DNA of 64,000 bases from Serratia quinivorans. Lineage in GTDB: Bacteria; Pseudomonadota; Gammaproteobacteria; Enterobacterales; Enterobacteriaceae. Positions 20,727 through 30,601 of this stretch are shown piece by piece. A program made the translations under genes and the position numbers. The notes below the pieces were generated by a model, which was given only the letters and a program-made list of their open reading frames with translations, ran no database searches and was not told the DNA's origin. The first letter of the stretch is position 1. Each line of letters opens with the position of its first letter. Location: positions 1,550,001 through 1,614,000 of the forward strand of contig NZ_CAMKGL010000001.1 of assembly GCF_946227985.1 (NCBI RefSeq). Direction: 5' to 3'.

Positions 20727-21587
20727 ATGTGGCAAGCCGTTAGCCGTCTGTTGAGTGAACATCTTGGCAGCGCAGAAATCCGCGAAAGAACCGAACTGCC
20801 CGGGGGCGATATACATCCGGCATGGCGTGTGAGTTACGGTGACCACCAGGTGTTTGTCAAATGCGATGCCCGGGAACTGTTGCCCATCTTTACCGCCGAG
20901 GCCGACCAGTTGGAGTTACTTGCCCGCAGTAAAACTGTGCGGGTCCCGCAGGTGTACGGCGTCGGCAGCGATCGCGACTACAGCTTCCTGCTGCTGGAAT
21001 ACCAACCCCTGAAACCCTTTGATGCCCACGGCGCCTACTGTCTTGGCCAACAACTGGCTCATCTGCACAAATGGAGCGAACAGCCGCAGTTCGGTCTCGA
21101 TTTCGACAACGATTTGTCCACCACCCCGCAACCCAACGCCTGGCAGCGCCGCTGGTCTGAATTTTTTGCCGAGCAGCGTATTGGCTGGCAGTTGCAGATG
21201 GCGGCAGAGAAAGGCATGACCTTCGGGGATATTGACGAGATTGTTGACGCGGTGTATCTCCGCCTACAGCACCATCAGCCGCAGCCTTCACTGTTGCATG
21301 GCGATTTATGGCCGGCCAACTGCGCTTTAACCGCCAACGGCCCCCTGCTGTTTGATCCGGCCTGCTATTGGGGAGACAGAGAGTGCGATTTGGCGATGCT
21401 GCCGCTGTATCCGGAGTTGCCGCCGCAGATTTACGACGGTTACCAGAGTGTCTGGCCTTTGGAGAATGGATTTATCGAACGTCAGCCGCTGTATCAACTG
21501 TATTACCTGCTCAACCGCAGCAATCTGTTTGGTGGCCAGCATCTGGTCAAAGCCCAGCGCGCGGTGGAAACACTACTGCATTCCTAG
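20727..21587 (+). CDS. yniA: Fructosamine kinase family protein YniA
   Basis: 286 residues as in E. coli YniA and highly similar throughout (SRSKTV-like region, STTPQPN, FFAEQRIGWQLQ). Kinase-like fold with catalytic HGDLWPANC and metal-binding DPACYWGDRECD. E. coli YniA is reported to phosphorylate ribulosamine-type or glycated substrates; protein deglycation is the family role. ATG 20727 gives the family N-terminus MWQAVSRLL; an in-frame ATG 11 codons earlier is less likely. Convergent with yniB. Confidence 0.93.
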   Translation: MWQAVSRLLSEHLGSAEIRERTELPGGDIHPAWRVSYGDHQVFVKCDARELLPIFTAEADQLELLARSKTVRVPQVYGVGSDRDYSFLLLEYQPLKPFDAHGAYCLGQQLAHLHKWSEQPQFGLDFDNDLSTTPQPNAWQRRWSEFFAEQRIGWQLQMAAEKGMTFGDIDEIVDAVYLRLQHHQPQPSLLHGDLWPANCALTANGPLLFDPACYWGDRECDLAMLPLYPELPPQIYDGYQSVWPLENGFIERQPLYQLYYLLNRSNLFGGQHLVKAQRAVETLLHS

Positions 21588-21635
21588 CCGCAATAAAATG
21601 AGGCGCTGAACCCAGCGCCTCAACCTCATCTCACC

Positions 21636-22196
21636 TTAAGCCGCGCTGGCCAGTTGGCCGAGCAGCTTGATGACAAACCAGGCGATTACCGCAATCACCA
21701 CCGGCAAAATGTACAGCGGGAAGTATTGCAGCAAAATGGTGTGGTGCGGCAACGTTATACGTTCTTCCAACTGCGCACGGGTGTGCCCCTCACTGCCCTT
21801 GGCCTGCTCGAGGATCATCTGGTCCTCCAGGCCCTCGCGAATAAACTTCACCTGACGCGACATGCGCGCACCTGAAGCCTGCAAAGCCAGTCCGACAAAA
21901 ATCAGAATATAAATCACGATAAACATGAAATTAGCACCGCTGAACAGGCTTTTTTCTACGTCAGGAACCGGCGAGTTATACCAGAAGATATTCAGGAACG
22001 GCGTATTGAAGCGCACCATATCGACCATCACGTGGACAAAATCCAGCATTACCGCATTGATGCCTTTAGTCTTTTCGCTGTGCTGATAAACAAACATCAA
22101 CATTGAGATCAGCGTCGACAGCAACGCCGGGATAAAAACCACCCAGCCAAGAATACGTTTGATAATGGCGATACGCCCAGCCTGTTGATACGTCAT
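21636..22196 (-). CDS. yniB: YniB family inner membrane protein
   Basis: 186-residue protein with three hydrophobic segments (about 15-36, 85-105 and 155-178) matching E. coli YniB, which lies beside yniA and hxpB in both genomes. Function unknown. Good ribosome site (AAGGGG) before ATG 22196. Confidence 0.88.
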   Translation of the reverse strand: MTYQQAGRIAIIKRILGWVVFIPALLSTLISMLMFVYQHSEKTKGINAVMLDFVHVMVDMVRFNTPFLNIFWYNSPVPDVEKSLFSGANFMFIVIYILIFVGLALQASGARMSRQVKFIREGLEDQMILEQAKGSEGHTRAQLEERITLPHHTILLQYFPLYILPVVIAVIAWFVIKLLGQLASAA

Positions 22197-22391
22197 GTAT
22201 TCCCCTTGTAAGCGACGTAACCGTAATTGGCTAAGTCTACCTGTAGTTACTGAAACTCGCCCACCGTTTTCTTCACCGTTACTGTGCTACAAGCGTAGCC
22301 GGGATTATCCGAAATCAACAGCTTAACGACATCCGCGCGTTACCATTAAATAGTTATATAGTTAAATCAATCCGTTTAGACAGGAGCCACC

Positions 22392-23672
22392 ATGATTCGG
22401 CTGATTATCTTATTGCTGGGTGCAGAGGCGCTGCACGGCCAGCGCCGCCTGCTGATGCTGTTCGGCTGGTTATGGATCTGCGTGGGCGCACTGATGCTGT
22501 TTGATGTGTTACAAGACGGTCGTTCGGTGCTGGCGTTAGATGCTTTGGCCGTCATGCTGGCCCTGGAGGGGCTGGTGGCGATTTCCGCCGCGCTGGTGAT
22601 AGGTTCTTCCGCCAGCCGACCGGTGCTGCTGAAAGGCCTGGGGTTTATCTTTATGGCCTTTACGATTTTTGACGTGCCCGCAGACGATAACATCGTCGCT
22701 ACGCTGGTATTTGGCAGTGCGCTGTTGCTTGACGGCGCGGTACGTATCGCCTCCTCGACGGTGATTCAACACAGCCGATGGAAACCGGTCGCGATCGCTG
22801 GCAGCGGTGAAATTCTGCTTTCACTGATGATTTTTATCGGCTGGCCGGCACCACACCGCATGACGGTGCCCTTTTGCCTCGGCGTAATGATCCTGCTTTC
22901 CGGTTGGGCGCTGCTGCGTATTGCACGGCGACTGGAAAGCTTTTCGCTGAATCAAAATAGGGATCAGTCAGGACTGCAATGGACGCACGATTCCATCCCG
23001 CTCAGCCTGTACGTCTGGACGCCAATAGGTTCGGCAAAAGACGCGCGCCGACGTTACATCGTCGACCGCTACATCGCTGCAGTAGACGGCGGCGGTAATA
23101 TCTCAACCGGTCATGCCGCTCTGGCGCTCGATCCGGATCTGTATATTAGCCACTATCCGCTTAACGATATCAGCCACTCCGCACAGGATTTCCGCCAGTT
23201 GCTGCATTCCGGCGAGCAAAACAACGTCGACGGGCGTTTTCTGCCGAGCCTGCAACAAGAGGTGGCGGCCTGGTGCCCACCGGACAAAAAAATCCAGTTT
23301 CATCGCTATAACCCGACGGCGCTGCGCACTTTCTGGCAACGCTATCAGCAGGACGCCACCTACAACCTGACCCGTCGCAACTGTTCCACCACGGTGATTC
23401 GGGCACTCGACAGCGCGCTGGAGGGCGTACTGGGCGATAAGCATTTGTGGCGCCGTTTTCTGTTGCTGGTGCTCGATCCCAATCTGTGGATGCTGGCGAT
23501 GCTGCGCAGCCGTGGCGAAAGCATGACCTGGACGCCAGGATTGGTGCTGGACTATGCGCGCATGCTACAACAGGTCACCGAGCGCCAACATCAGCGTTGG
23601 TGGTTAAAACTGCGGGAAGTGTGGCGTATCCTGCGCTTTGGCCGGGCTCAGCCCAGCAGGCAAAAGTTTTAG
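22392..23672 (+). CDS. HdeD-like membrane domain fused to a permuted papain-like (DUF4105/NlpC-P60-like) domain
   Basis: 426 residues in two parts. Residues 1-180 form about six hydrophobic helices with DUF308/HdeD-like repeats (WLWICVGALMLFDVL; GFIFMAFTIFDV). Residues 195-410 are soluble. They contain His241 in STGHAALAL and Cys331 in RRNCSTTVIRAL, the His-before-Cys order of permuted papain-like folds (YaeF/YiiX, DUF4105, LRAT-type). I infer a membrane-anchored thiol hydrolase or acyltransferase. It lies between yniB and hxpB, a junction without this gene in E. coli. Strong ribosome site (AGGAG). Confidence 0.7.
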   Translation: MIRLIILLLGAEALHGQRRLLMLFGWLWICVGALMLFDVLQDGRSVLALDALAVMLALEGLVAISAALVIGSSASRPVLLKGLGFIFMAFTIFDVPADDNIVATLVFGSALLLDGAVRIASSTVIQHSRWKPVAIAGSGEILLSLMIFIGWPAPHRMTVPFCLGVMILLSGWALLRIARRLESFSLNQNRDQSGLQWTHDSIPLSLYVWTPIGSAKDARRRYIVDRYIAAVDGGGNISTGHAALALDPDLYISHYPLNDISHSAQDFRQLLHSGEQNNVDGRFLPSLQQEVAAWCPPDKKIQFHRYNPTALRTFWQRYQQDATYNLTRRNCSTTVIRALDSALEGVLGDKHLWRRFLLLVLDPNLWMLAMLRSRGESMTWTPGLVLDYARMLQQVTERQHQRWWLKLREVWRILRFGRAQPSRQKF

Positions 23673-23737
23673 TCTCGCCGTCAGCGATGATAAAGTGTTG
23701 GCCACATTCACCGGCGCCGGCAAGGAGTTAACCGCTA

Positions 23738-24403
23738 ATGGCCTATTCGCAACGCATTGAAACCGCTATTTTTGATATGGATGGTTTATTGATCGATTCA
23801 GAACCGCTGTGGCTACAGGCGGAACTGGATATCTTTGGCGCACTGGGGCTGGATTTGTCCGACCGCCACAAGCTGCCGGATACCCTGGGTCTGCGTATCG
23901 ATCTGGTGGTGAAAATGTGGTACCAGGCCATGCCGTGGCAAGGGGTTTCGCAGGAGGAGGTCTCAGCGCGGATCATCGAACGCGCCATAGACCTGGTACG
24001 CGAAAAACAGCCGCTGTTGCCGGGCGTGCATCAGGCACTGGAGCTGTGCCGCAGTCTGGACCTGAATATCGGCCTGGCCTCGGCTTCGCCGCTGCATATG
24101 CAGCAGCAGGTGCTGCAGATGTTTGACCTTGAAGGCTACTTTGACCAATTGGTTTCCGCCGAGTATCTGCCTTACAGCAAGCCACACCCCGAAGTGTATC
24201 TGATTGCCGCCGAACGTCTCGGCAGTGATCCACTGCGCTGTATCACTTTAGAAGATTCATTCAACGGCATGATTGCCACCAAGGCCGCCAGAATGCGTTC
24301 GATTGTTATCCCGGCGCACGAGTATCGCGACGATCCGCGCTGGGCATTGGCCGACCATAAGCTCGAAACGCTGGAACAGCTGACGCCTGATCACCTGACG
24401 TAA
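23738..24403 (+). CDS. hxpB: Hexitol phosphatase B (HAD family, YniC)
   Basis: 221-residue HAD phosphatase with motif I DMDGLLIDSE, motif II ASASP, the catalytic Lys in YSKPHPEVY and motif III LEDSFNG. E. coli HxpB dephosphorylates 2-deoxyglucose-6-P, mannitol-1-P and sorbitol-6-P. Shine-Dalgarno AAGGAG nine bases before ATG 23738. Confidence 0.93.
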   Translation: MAYSQRIETAIFDMDGLLIDSEPLWLQAELDIFGALGLDLSDRHKLPDTLGLRIDLVVKMWYQAMPWQGVSQEEVSARIIERAIDLVREKQPLLPGVHQALELCRSLDLNIGLASASPLHMQQQVLQMFDLEGYFDQLVSAEYLPYSKPHPEVYLIAAERLGSDPLRCITLEDSFNGMIATKAARMRSIVIPAHEYRDDPRWALADHKLETLEQLTPDHLT

Positions 24404-24799
24404 CCTTCACGGCATCGGTCTGCTCCCGGTGCCGTTATTCATACCCTTTAAGCCCCATCACCGCTTAATTTCAAAAAAAGCGCGCTGCATCATAAAATAA
24501 ATAAAACGTTATTTCATTTATATTGAGTTAGCCTGCCGCTCTCTTTATGCTAGGGCAATAAGAAAGCGCCGGGCGATCGGTACAGGCTGTTACTGCCACG
24601 CAACCTGCTCCTGCCGCCCGGAGTTTTCTTCCTCCATTAGCCTTGCCAGATTAAAAACGCATACTCCTTTAGCACTGACCATAACAAGCCGTTGTAAAAC
24701 CGCATAAAATAAACAATTGGTTACAGGGTAACTGCTTCCACTACTGGGAATTTTCCCATATACTGGATAAATTAACAGTTTATCAGCCGGAACTGCAGT
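24404..24799. other. Intergenic region between hxpB and ydjM
   Basis: 396 bases. It begins with a 10-bp imperfect hairpin at about 24409-24437 that may terminate hxpB (no clear T run). An AT-rich middle (24465-24550) follows, and the LexA box of ydjM lies near the end. No credible gene seen; an antisense frame at 24590-24946 overlaps the ydjM start and is rejected. Confidence 0.55.
24763..24778. promoter_or_regulatory. LexA box upstream of ydjM
   Basis: CTGGATAAATTAACAG fits CTG-N10-CAG with an AT-rich centre, flanked by TA and TT, 21 bases before the ydjM ATG. E. coli ydjM is a known LexA/SOS gene, so position and sequence agree. Confidence 0.85.
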
Positions 24800-25348
24800 A
24801 TGACCGCGGAAGGACATCTTATTTTCTCTGTCGCTTGCGCGATTTTCGCCAAGAAGGCCGAGGTGACACCATCGCTTGCTACCGGCGACTGGTGGCATAT
24901 TATCCCCGCCGCTCTGCTGACATCGTTGTTGCCCGATATCGATCACCCCAAATCGGTGTTAGGCCAGCGCCTGCGCTGGATCGCCATTCCAATCTCGCGT
25001 GCCTTCGGCCATCGCGGGTTTACACATAGCCTGCTGGCGATCGCCGGCGGCATGGCACTGTTCCAGCTTGACGTACCTCGCAGTTGGCCGATCCCGCCCG
25101 ATGTCCTGCATGCGATGATAATCGGTTACTTCAGCCACCTGTTGGCTGATATGCTCACCCCCGCTGGCGTGCCCTTGCTTTGGCCCTGCCGCTGGCGTTT
25201 TCGCCTGCCGCTGCTAAATTCTCAGAAAGGCAACCAACTTGAGCGCGCCCTGTGCCTGTGTCTGGTAGCTTTCGCGATCTACTGGCAAGGCGGTTGCACC
25301 ATTCCTGTGCAGTCCTATTTTGAACAAATAAAAAATATCAGACTGTGA
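24800..25348 (+). CDS. ydjM: SOS-regulated inner membrane protein YdjM (metal-dependent hydrolase-like)
   Basis: 182-residue DUF457-type protein with the conserved LPDIDHPKS, HRGFTHSLL and SHLLADMLTPAGV motifs, whose Asp/His residues resemble a metal site, and several membrane helices. E. coli YdjM is 196 residues and induced in the SOS response; biochemical function unknown. Start at 24800 immediately follows the LexA-controlled promoter region. Confidence 0.88.
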   Translation: MTAEGHLIFSVACAIFAKKAEVTPSLATGDWWHIIPAALLTSLLPDIDHPKSVLGQRLRWIAIPISRAFGHRGFTHSLLAIAGGMALFQLDVPRSWPIPPDVLHAMIIGYFSHLLADMLTPAGVPLLWPCRWRFRLPLLNSQKGNQLERALCLCLVAFAIYWQGGCTIPVQSYFEQIKNIRL

Positions 25349-25533
25349 TCACAAAAAAATGGCCATTTAATACCCGCAAAGATTATTAATTAAACAAAAT
25401 CACCAACAAAGTTATATCAAATTCCATTTGGATATAAGTGAGCCGTTACGCAAACTGTTACGATATTTAGTATCGCTACGCCTTGGTGCATAGCCATTTT
25501 TATATAAGAAAAAAATAATTGGAGACATTGGGG

Positions 25534-26925
25534 ATGAATCTTCCGCTGGTTATTAACGTGGTGATTTTTGTCGCCCTCCTTTTGCTGTTGGCGCAAACCC
25601 GCCATAAGCAATGGAGCCTGGCGAAAAAGGTATTGGTCGGTCTGGCTATGGGCGTGGTGTTCGGTCTGGCACTGCAACTGGTTTACGGCTCCGATAACCC
25701 GGTACTGAAAGAATCCATCAGCTGGTTCAACATTGTCGGCAACGGCTATGTGCAACTGCTGCAAATGATTGTGATGCCGCTGGTGTTCGCCTCGATCCTG
25801 AGCGCGGTCGCCAAGCTGCATAACGCCTCTTCCTTGGGGAAAATCAGCTTCCTGACGATTGGCACCCTGCTGTTCACCACGCTGATTGCCGCACTGGTGG
25901 GTGTGCTGGTAACCAACCTGTTCGGTCTGACCGCAGAAGGCTTGGTGCAGGGCACGCAGGAAAGCGCGCGCATGGCGGCTATTCAGAGCAACTACGTCGG
26001 TAAGGTCGCTGACCTGACCGTACCGCAACTGGTGCTGTCGTTCGTGCCGAAAAACCCGTTTGCCGATCTGACCGGCGCCAGCCCTACCTCGATCATTAGC
26101 GTGGTGATCTTCGCCGCCTTCCTGGGTGTGGCTTCGCTACAGTTGCTGAAAGACGATAAAGAGAAAGGCCAACGCGTACTGGTCGCTATCGACACCCTGC
26201 AAGCCTGGGTGATGAAGCTGGTGCGTCTGGTCATGAAACTGACCCCGTACGGCGTCCTGGCGTTAATGACCAAAGTGGTGGCCGGTTCCAACATCCACGA
26301 TATTGTCAAACTCGGCAGCTTCGTGGTGGCCTCTTACCTCGGTCTGGCCATCATGTTTGGCGTGCACGCGGTGCTGCTGGCCTTCACCGGCGTTAATCCG
26401 GCGAAGTTCTTCCGCAAAGTTTGGCCGGTGATCACCTTTGCCTTCACCAGCCGCTCCAGCGCCGCCAGCATTCCGCTGAATGTGGAAGCACAAACCCGTC
26501 GTCTGGGCATACCTGAATCCATCGCCAGCTTCTCGGCGTCGTTCGGCGCGACTATCGGCCAGAACGGTTGTGCCGGTCTCTACCCGGCCATGCTGGCGGT
26601 GATGGTTGCCCCTACCGTCGGCATCAACCCACTGGATCCAGTGTGGATCGCCACACTGGTGGGTATCGTTACCATCAGCTCCGCCGGCGTTGCCGGTGTC
26701 GGTGGCGGCGCAACCTTCGCCGCGCTGATTGTGCTGCCGGCACTGGGCCTGCCGGTCACGTTGGTTGCCCTGCTGATTTCGGTTGAACCGCTGATCGACA
26801 TGGGCCGTACTGCGCTGAACGTTAGCGGTTCCATGACCGCCGGTACCGTCACCAGCCAGCTGATGAAACAGACTGACAAGTCCATTATGGACAGCGAAGA
26901 CGAAGTGGAACTGGCTCACCAGTAA
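25534..26925 (+). CDS. tcyP: L-cystine/sodium symporter TcyP (YdjN)
   Basis: 463 residues as in E. coli TcyP, a DAACS-family transporter (GltP-type fold). It shows the serine-rich re-entrant region [19 protein letters not shown] and the C-terminal substrate site ([34 protein letters not shown]). Imports cystine, and is part of the CysB-regulated sulfur uptake system in E. coli. ATG 25534 (MNLPLVINV) matches the family; an in-frame ATG five codons earlier is less likely. Confidence 0.94.
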   Translation: MNLPLVINVVIFVALLLLLAQTRHKQWSLAKKVLVGLAMGVVFGLALQLVYGSDNPVLKESISWFNIVGNGYVQLLQMIVMPLVFASILSAVAKLHNASSLGKISFLTIGTLLFTTLIAALVGVLVTNLFGLTAEGLVQGTQESARMAAIQSNYVGKVADLTVPQLVLSFVPKNPFADLTGASPTSIISVVIFAAFLGVASLQLLKDDKEKGQRVLVAIDTLQAWVMKLVRLVMKLTPYGVLALMTKVVAGSNIHDIVKLGSFVVASYLGLAIMFGVHAVLLAFTGVNPAKFFRKVWPVITFAFTSRSSAASIPLNVEAQTRRLGIPESIASFSASFGATIGQNGCAGLYPAMLAVMVAPTVGINPLDPVWIATLVGIVTISSAGVAGVGGGATFAALIVLPALGLPVTLVALLISVEPLIDMGRTALNVSGSMTAGTVTSQLMKQTDKSIMDSEDEVELAHQ

Positions 26926-26940
26926 ATTTCGTCGGCATTA

Positions 26941-26974
26941 AAAAACCGGGGCTGAAGCAGGCCCCGGTTTTTTT
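26941..26974 (+). terminator. Terminator of tcyP
   Basis: Twelve-bp stem AAAAACCGGGGC / GCCCCGGTTTTT with 8-base loop, ending in seven T. Confidence 0.93.
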
Positions 26975-27003
26975 ACGTCTGAAAAAAACGCTAAATTCAA
27001 AAT

Positions 27004-27033
27004 AAAAAAAGCGCTGCCCATAACTGGCAACGC
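27004..27033 (-). terminator. Terminator of kdgR
   Basis: On the minus strand GCGTTGCC / GGCAGCGC (one wobble pair) followed by TTTTTTTATT, 25 bases after the kdgR stop. Confidence 0.85.
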
Positions 27034-27057
27034 CATGAATTATTCGAACCCACGGGA

Positions 27058-27849
27058 TCAGAATGGGTAGTCGTGATAGCCCATTTGCTCGGAAATATTG
27101 CGAGCGGCGGTATGCAGACGTTTGATGTAATCGGCTTTGGCATCTTCCGAGTAACGAATGGACGGGAACGAGATGCTAAGGCCGGCGGTTACCACGCCAA
27201 AGCGGTCAAACACCGGCACCGCAATGCAGCGCAACCCTTCTTCCTGCTCTTCTATGTCTTCACCAACCCCCTGCTCACGCACCTGATCCAGCAGCGACAT
27301 CAAGGCCGAGGCATCGGTCAGGGTGTTTGGGGTGCTGCGGGTAAACTCAATTTTTGACAGGATTTGCGCCACTTCAGCCCGGTCACGCCAGGCCAACAGC
27401 ACTTTACCGATCGCCGTGCTGTGCAGCGGGTTGCGACGGCCAATACGCGAATACATACGCAGGTTATACATGGCGTCGATTTTATGGATATAGACAATAC
27501 TGTCCTCATCCAGCGCCCCGAGGTGAATAGCTTCGCGGGTGTGGCTCGACAGTTCGCGCATTTGGATATCCGCGCTGCGGATCAGATCGACACTTTGCAG
27601 CGACTTGGCTCCCAGTTCAAACAGCTTCAGAGTGAGTGCGTATTTTTCCGACTCGCCCTCCTGCGAAACATAGCCCAATGACTTCATGGTTTGCAGAAAA
27701 CGGTAGACGGTGCTCTTGGACATCATCACCCGCTGGGAAAGCTCGGTTATGCCAATCTCACGTTCTTCGCCCAGCGCCTGCAAGATACCAAATACCTTCA
27801 GCACGGATGAAACCGCATCCGGTTGTTTATCTGAGTCTGCGTTAACCAT
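27058..27849 (-). CDS. kdgR: IclR family transcriptional repressor KdgR
   Basis: 263 residues as in E. coli. Winged-helix DNA-binding domain at about 18-80 (ITELSQRVMMSKSTVYRFLQTMKSLGYV) and C-terminal effector domain that binds 2-keto-3-deoxygluconate (KDG). Represses pectin/hexuronate and KDG pathway genes. Start at MVNADSDKQ as in the family; a TTG/CTG-type codon upstream would add seven residues. Divergent from yebQ, as in E. coli. Confidence 0.94.
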   Translation of the reverse strand: MVNADSDKQPDAVSSVLKVFGILQALGEEREIGITELSQRVMMSKSTVYRFLQTMKSLGYVSQEGESEKYALTLKLFELGAKSLQSVDLIRSADIQMRELSSHTREAIHLGALDEDSIVYIHKIDAMYNLRMYSRIGRRNPLHSTAIGKVLLAWRDRAEVAQILSKIEFTRSTPNTLTDASALMSLLDQVREQGVGEDIEEQEEGLRCIAVPVFDRFGVVTAGLSISFPSIRYSEDAKADYIKRLHTAARNISEQMGYHDYPF

Positions 27850-28082
27850 AGTCAATATCCTACCCGGCATTTTCTGTTTTAAGAAATTTGAACACGGGTT
27901 TCAGTATACGCGGTACCCCGGAAAGCACGCAATCTGCCCTGGGGATAAATGCCTGAGAAGGAAAGAATTGAGCGCTCAGCCCTCATCGGTTATTACAATT
28001 GAGCGGGAATCTGTGGATGCAATCGCAGACGAATATGATTAGCATGGTAATACTCCCCCGAATTAATACCTTCGAGATCAAC

Positions 28083-29477
28083 ATGCGTTCTTGTACTGAC
28101 GGCCTCCCCGTCCCACAACGCTATGGGGCCATCCTCGCCATTGCCCTGGGCATCACCGTTTCGGTGCTGGATGGCGCGATTGCCAACGTGGCGCTACCGA
28201 CCATCGCGCGCGATCTGAATGCCAGCCCGGCCAGTTCCATCTGGGTGGTTAACGCCTACCAGTTGGCGATCACCATTTCGCTACTGTCGCTGGCCTCGCT
28301 CGGTGACCTGATTGGCTATCGTCGCATCTATCAGGCCGGTCTGTTGGTGTTTAGCATTACCTCGCTGTTCTGCGCCCTGTCCGACTCGCTGACGACGCTG
28401 ACCATTGCCCGCGTGCTGCAGGGCTTTGGTGCCGCCGCTATCATGAGCGTCAACACGGCGTTAATACGCATTATCTATCCGCAGCGGTTTCTCGGCCGCG
28501 GTATGGGTATCAATTCACTGATTGTCGCCTTTTCCTCGGCAGCCGGGCCTACGGTGGCGGCGGCGATCCTGTCGGTGGCCTCCTGGCAATGGCTGTTCGC
28601 GATTAACCTGCCGATTGGTATCGTCGCGTTGCTGCTGGGGATGAAATACCTGCCCGGCAATAGCCAAAAAAGTACTAACCAGCGCTTTGATCCGACCAGT
28701 GCGGTGATGAATGCCCTGACCTTCGGGCTGCTGATCACCGCCATCAGCGGCTTTGCTCAGGGCCAAAGCCTGACGCTGATATTCAGCGAAATCGCCGCGC
28801 TGCTGGTGATTGGCTACTTCTTTGTTCGTCGCCAACTGCGTCAGGCGTTCCCACTGCTGCCGGTGGACTTGCTGCGCATTCCGATTTTCGCGCTGTCGAT
28901 GGGCACTTCGATTTGTTCATTCGCCGCCCAGATGTTGGCTATGGTCTCGTTGCCGTTCTTCCTGCAAAGCACGTTGGGCCGCGACGAGGTTGCCACCGGA
29001 TTGCTGCTGACGCCATGGCCTTTGGCGATTATCGTCATGGCTCCGCTTGCAGGACGCCTGGTTGAGCGCATTCATGCCGGGTTGTTAGGCTGTATCGGTC
29101 TGGCGGTGTTTGCACTGGGCCTGTTTTTGTTGGCGCTGCTGCCGCAAAACCCATCAGACCTGGATATCATCTGGCGCATGGTGCTGTGCGGTGCCGGTTT
29201 TGGGCTGTTTCAGTCACCGAATAACCACACCATTATATCCGCCGCCCCGCGCAACCGCAGCGGGGGTGCCAGTGGTATGCTGGGCACCGCCCGGCTGTTG
29301 GGACAGACCTCGGGAGCCGCGCTGGTGGCGTTAATGTTCAACCTGTTCCCCACCTCCGGCACTCATGCCTCGTTGATTCTGGCCGGTACCTTCGCTACAT
29401 TGGCGGCAGCGGTCAGCAGCCTGCGCATTACCCAACCGCGAGCGCAGGCGGAGCCAAGCAGTCAGCAAGCCAAATAG
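28083..29477 (+). CDS. yebQ: MFS drug-resistance-type transporter YebQ (DHA2, 14 TMS)
   Basis: 464-residue major facilitator with close similarity to E. coli YebQ: VLDGAIANVALPTIARDL in helix 1, then LSLASLGDLIGYRRIYQAGL and ARVLQGFGAAAIMSVNTAL. The 14-helix DHA2 family exports drugs, but no substrate is established. ATG 28083 gives the YebQ-like N-terminus; earlier in-frame codons extend it by 28 residues without homology. KdgR control of the divergent gene is plausible. Confidence 0.92.
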   Translation: MRSCTDGLPVPQRYGAILAIALGITVSVLDGAIANVALPTIARDLNASPASSIWVVNAYQLAITISLLSLASLGDLIGYRRIYQAGLLVFSITSLFCALSDSLTTLTIARVLQGFGAAAIMSVNTALIRIIYPQRFLGRGMGINSLIVAFSSAAGPTVAAAILSVASWQWLFAINLPIGIVALLLGMKYLPGNSQKSTNQRFDPTSAVMNALTFGLLITAISGFAQGQSLTLIFSEIAALLVIGYFFVRRQLRQAFPLLPVDLLRIPIFALSMGTSICSFAAQMLAMVSLPFFLQSTLGRDEVATGLLLTPWPLAIIVMAPLAGRLVERIHAGLLGCIGLAVFALGLFLLALLPQNPSDLDIIWRMVLCGAGFGLFQSPNNHTIISAAPRNRSGGASGMLGTARLLGQTSGAALVALMFNLFPTSGTHASLILAGTFATLAAAVSSLRITQPRAQAEPSSQQAK

Positions 29478-29486
29478 CGGACATAA

Positions 29487-29512
29487 AAAAACCCCGGTAA
29501 ACCGGGGTTTTT
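29487..29512. terminator. Bidirectional terminator between yebQ and htpX
   Basis: Stem AAAACCCCGGT / ACCGGGGTTTT with AA loop, flanked by A runs on the left and T on the right, so it can serve both convergent genes. Confidence 0.92.
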
Positions 29513-29525
29513 AACGTTCTCAGGG

Positions 29526-30404
29526 TTACTTCAGATACTGACCTGAACGCAGCGCCTCGATACGTTTATCAAGCGGCGGGTGCGACATGAACAGTTCGCT
29601 GAACGACTTGGACTTGCCGTTGATGCAGAACGCCATCATGTTGCCCGCTTCCTGCGGCTCATAGCTGGTTTTCAGCCGTTGCAATGCGGCGATCATCTTC
29701 TCGCGGCCCACCAGTTTGGCAGAGCCTGCATCGGCATAGAACTCACGATGACGCGAGAACCACATGGTGATAATGCTGGCCAGGATGCCGAAGACCAGCT
29801 CCAGAACCATCGACACGCCGAAATAGATCATCGGGTTGCCGTTGCCTTCCCCTTCGCCGTCACGGTTGCCCAGGAAGCCGGCGGCGGCCTGTGCGATCAG
29901 ACGTGAGATAAAGATCACGAAGGTGTTCACGATGCCCTGAATCAACGTCATGGTGACCATATCGCCATTGGCAACGTGGCTGATTTCGTGGGCAATAACC
30001 GCTTCCGCTTCATCACGGCTCATGCTTTGCAGCAGGCCGGTGCTGACGGCGACCAGTGACGCATTACGGCGCGCACCGGTGGCGAAGGCGTTAATGTCCG
30101 GCGCGTGATAAATAGCCACCTGCGGCATGGCAATGCCTGCCTGCTGCGACTGTCGGCGTACCGTTTCCAGCAGCCAGTTTTCGGTCTCGTTACGCGGCTG
30201 TTCAATCACTTCCCCGCCGACGGAGCGCAGCGCCATCCATTTGGACATCAGCAGTGAGACAAACGAGCCGCCGAAGCCGAACAGACCGGCCATAATCATC
30301 AGACCCTGAACGCTACTGGATTGGATTCCTGTCAGGCTGAGCACCAGCCCGAAAACCAACATCACCGCCAGGTTGGTGAGCAGGAACAGAGCTATACGCA
30401 TCAT
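29526..30404 (-). CDS. htpX: Membrane zinc metalloprotease HtpX
   Basis: 292-residue M48 protease of the inner membrane that helps FtsH degrade misfolded membrane proteins. Two N-terminal helices, zinc motif [10 protein letters not shown] and third ligand in the [15 protein letters not shown] segment, then two further hydrophobic segments. E. coli HtpX is 293 residues and nearly identical. Cpx/heat control is known in E. coli. The start could be either of two adjacent ATGs (30404 or 30401). Confidence 0.96.
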   Translation of the reverse strand: MMRIALFLLTNLAVMLVFGLVLSLTGIQSSSVQGLMIMAGLFGFGGSFVSLLMSKWMALRSVGGEVIEQPRNETENWLLETVRRQSQQAGIAMPQVAIYHAPDINAFATGARRNASLVAVSTGLLQSMSRDEAEAVIAHEISHVANGDMVTMTLIQGIVNTFVIFISRLIAQAAAGFLGNRDGEGEGNGNPMIYFGVSMVLELVFGILASIITMWFSRHREFYADAGSAKLVGREKMIAALQRLKTSYEPQEAGNMMAFCINGKSKSFSELFMSHPPLDKRIEALRSGQYLK

Positions 30405-30601
30405 AAAATGTTTACTTCCTCATAAATGTTAACAAAACGCTGCCTCGGATACCCTAGATGGTATGGGCATTCGTCACAGTTTCAAGAGTGGCACGCCATT
30501 AACCTACTAAAAATACGAAACTTTACAAAAACGGCGTTCAAGCAATACTTTTCAAATTGTAAACGATTGTTGCGCAAAACGGTGGCTTTTTTGATGCAAA
30601 A

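Noticed and set aside
24744-24759. Possible second LexA box upstream of ydjM (CTG-N10-CAT)
   Set aside because: The right half is CAT rather than CAG and the centre is a GGAATTTTCC palindrome; too weak beside the good box at 24763.
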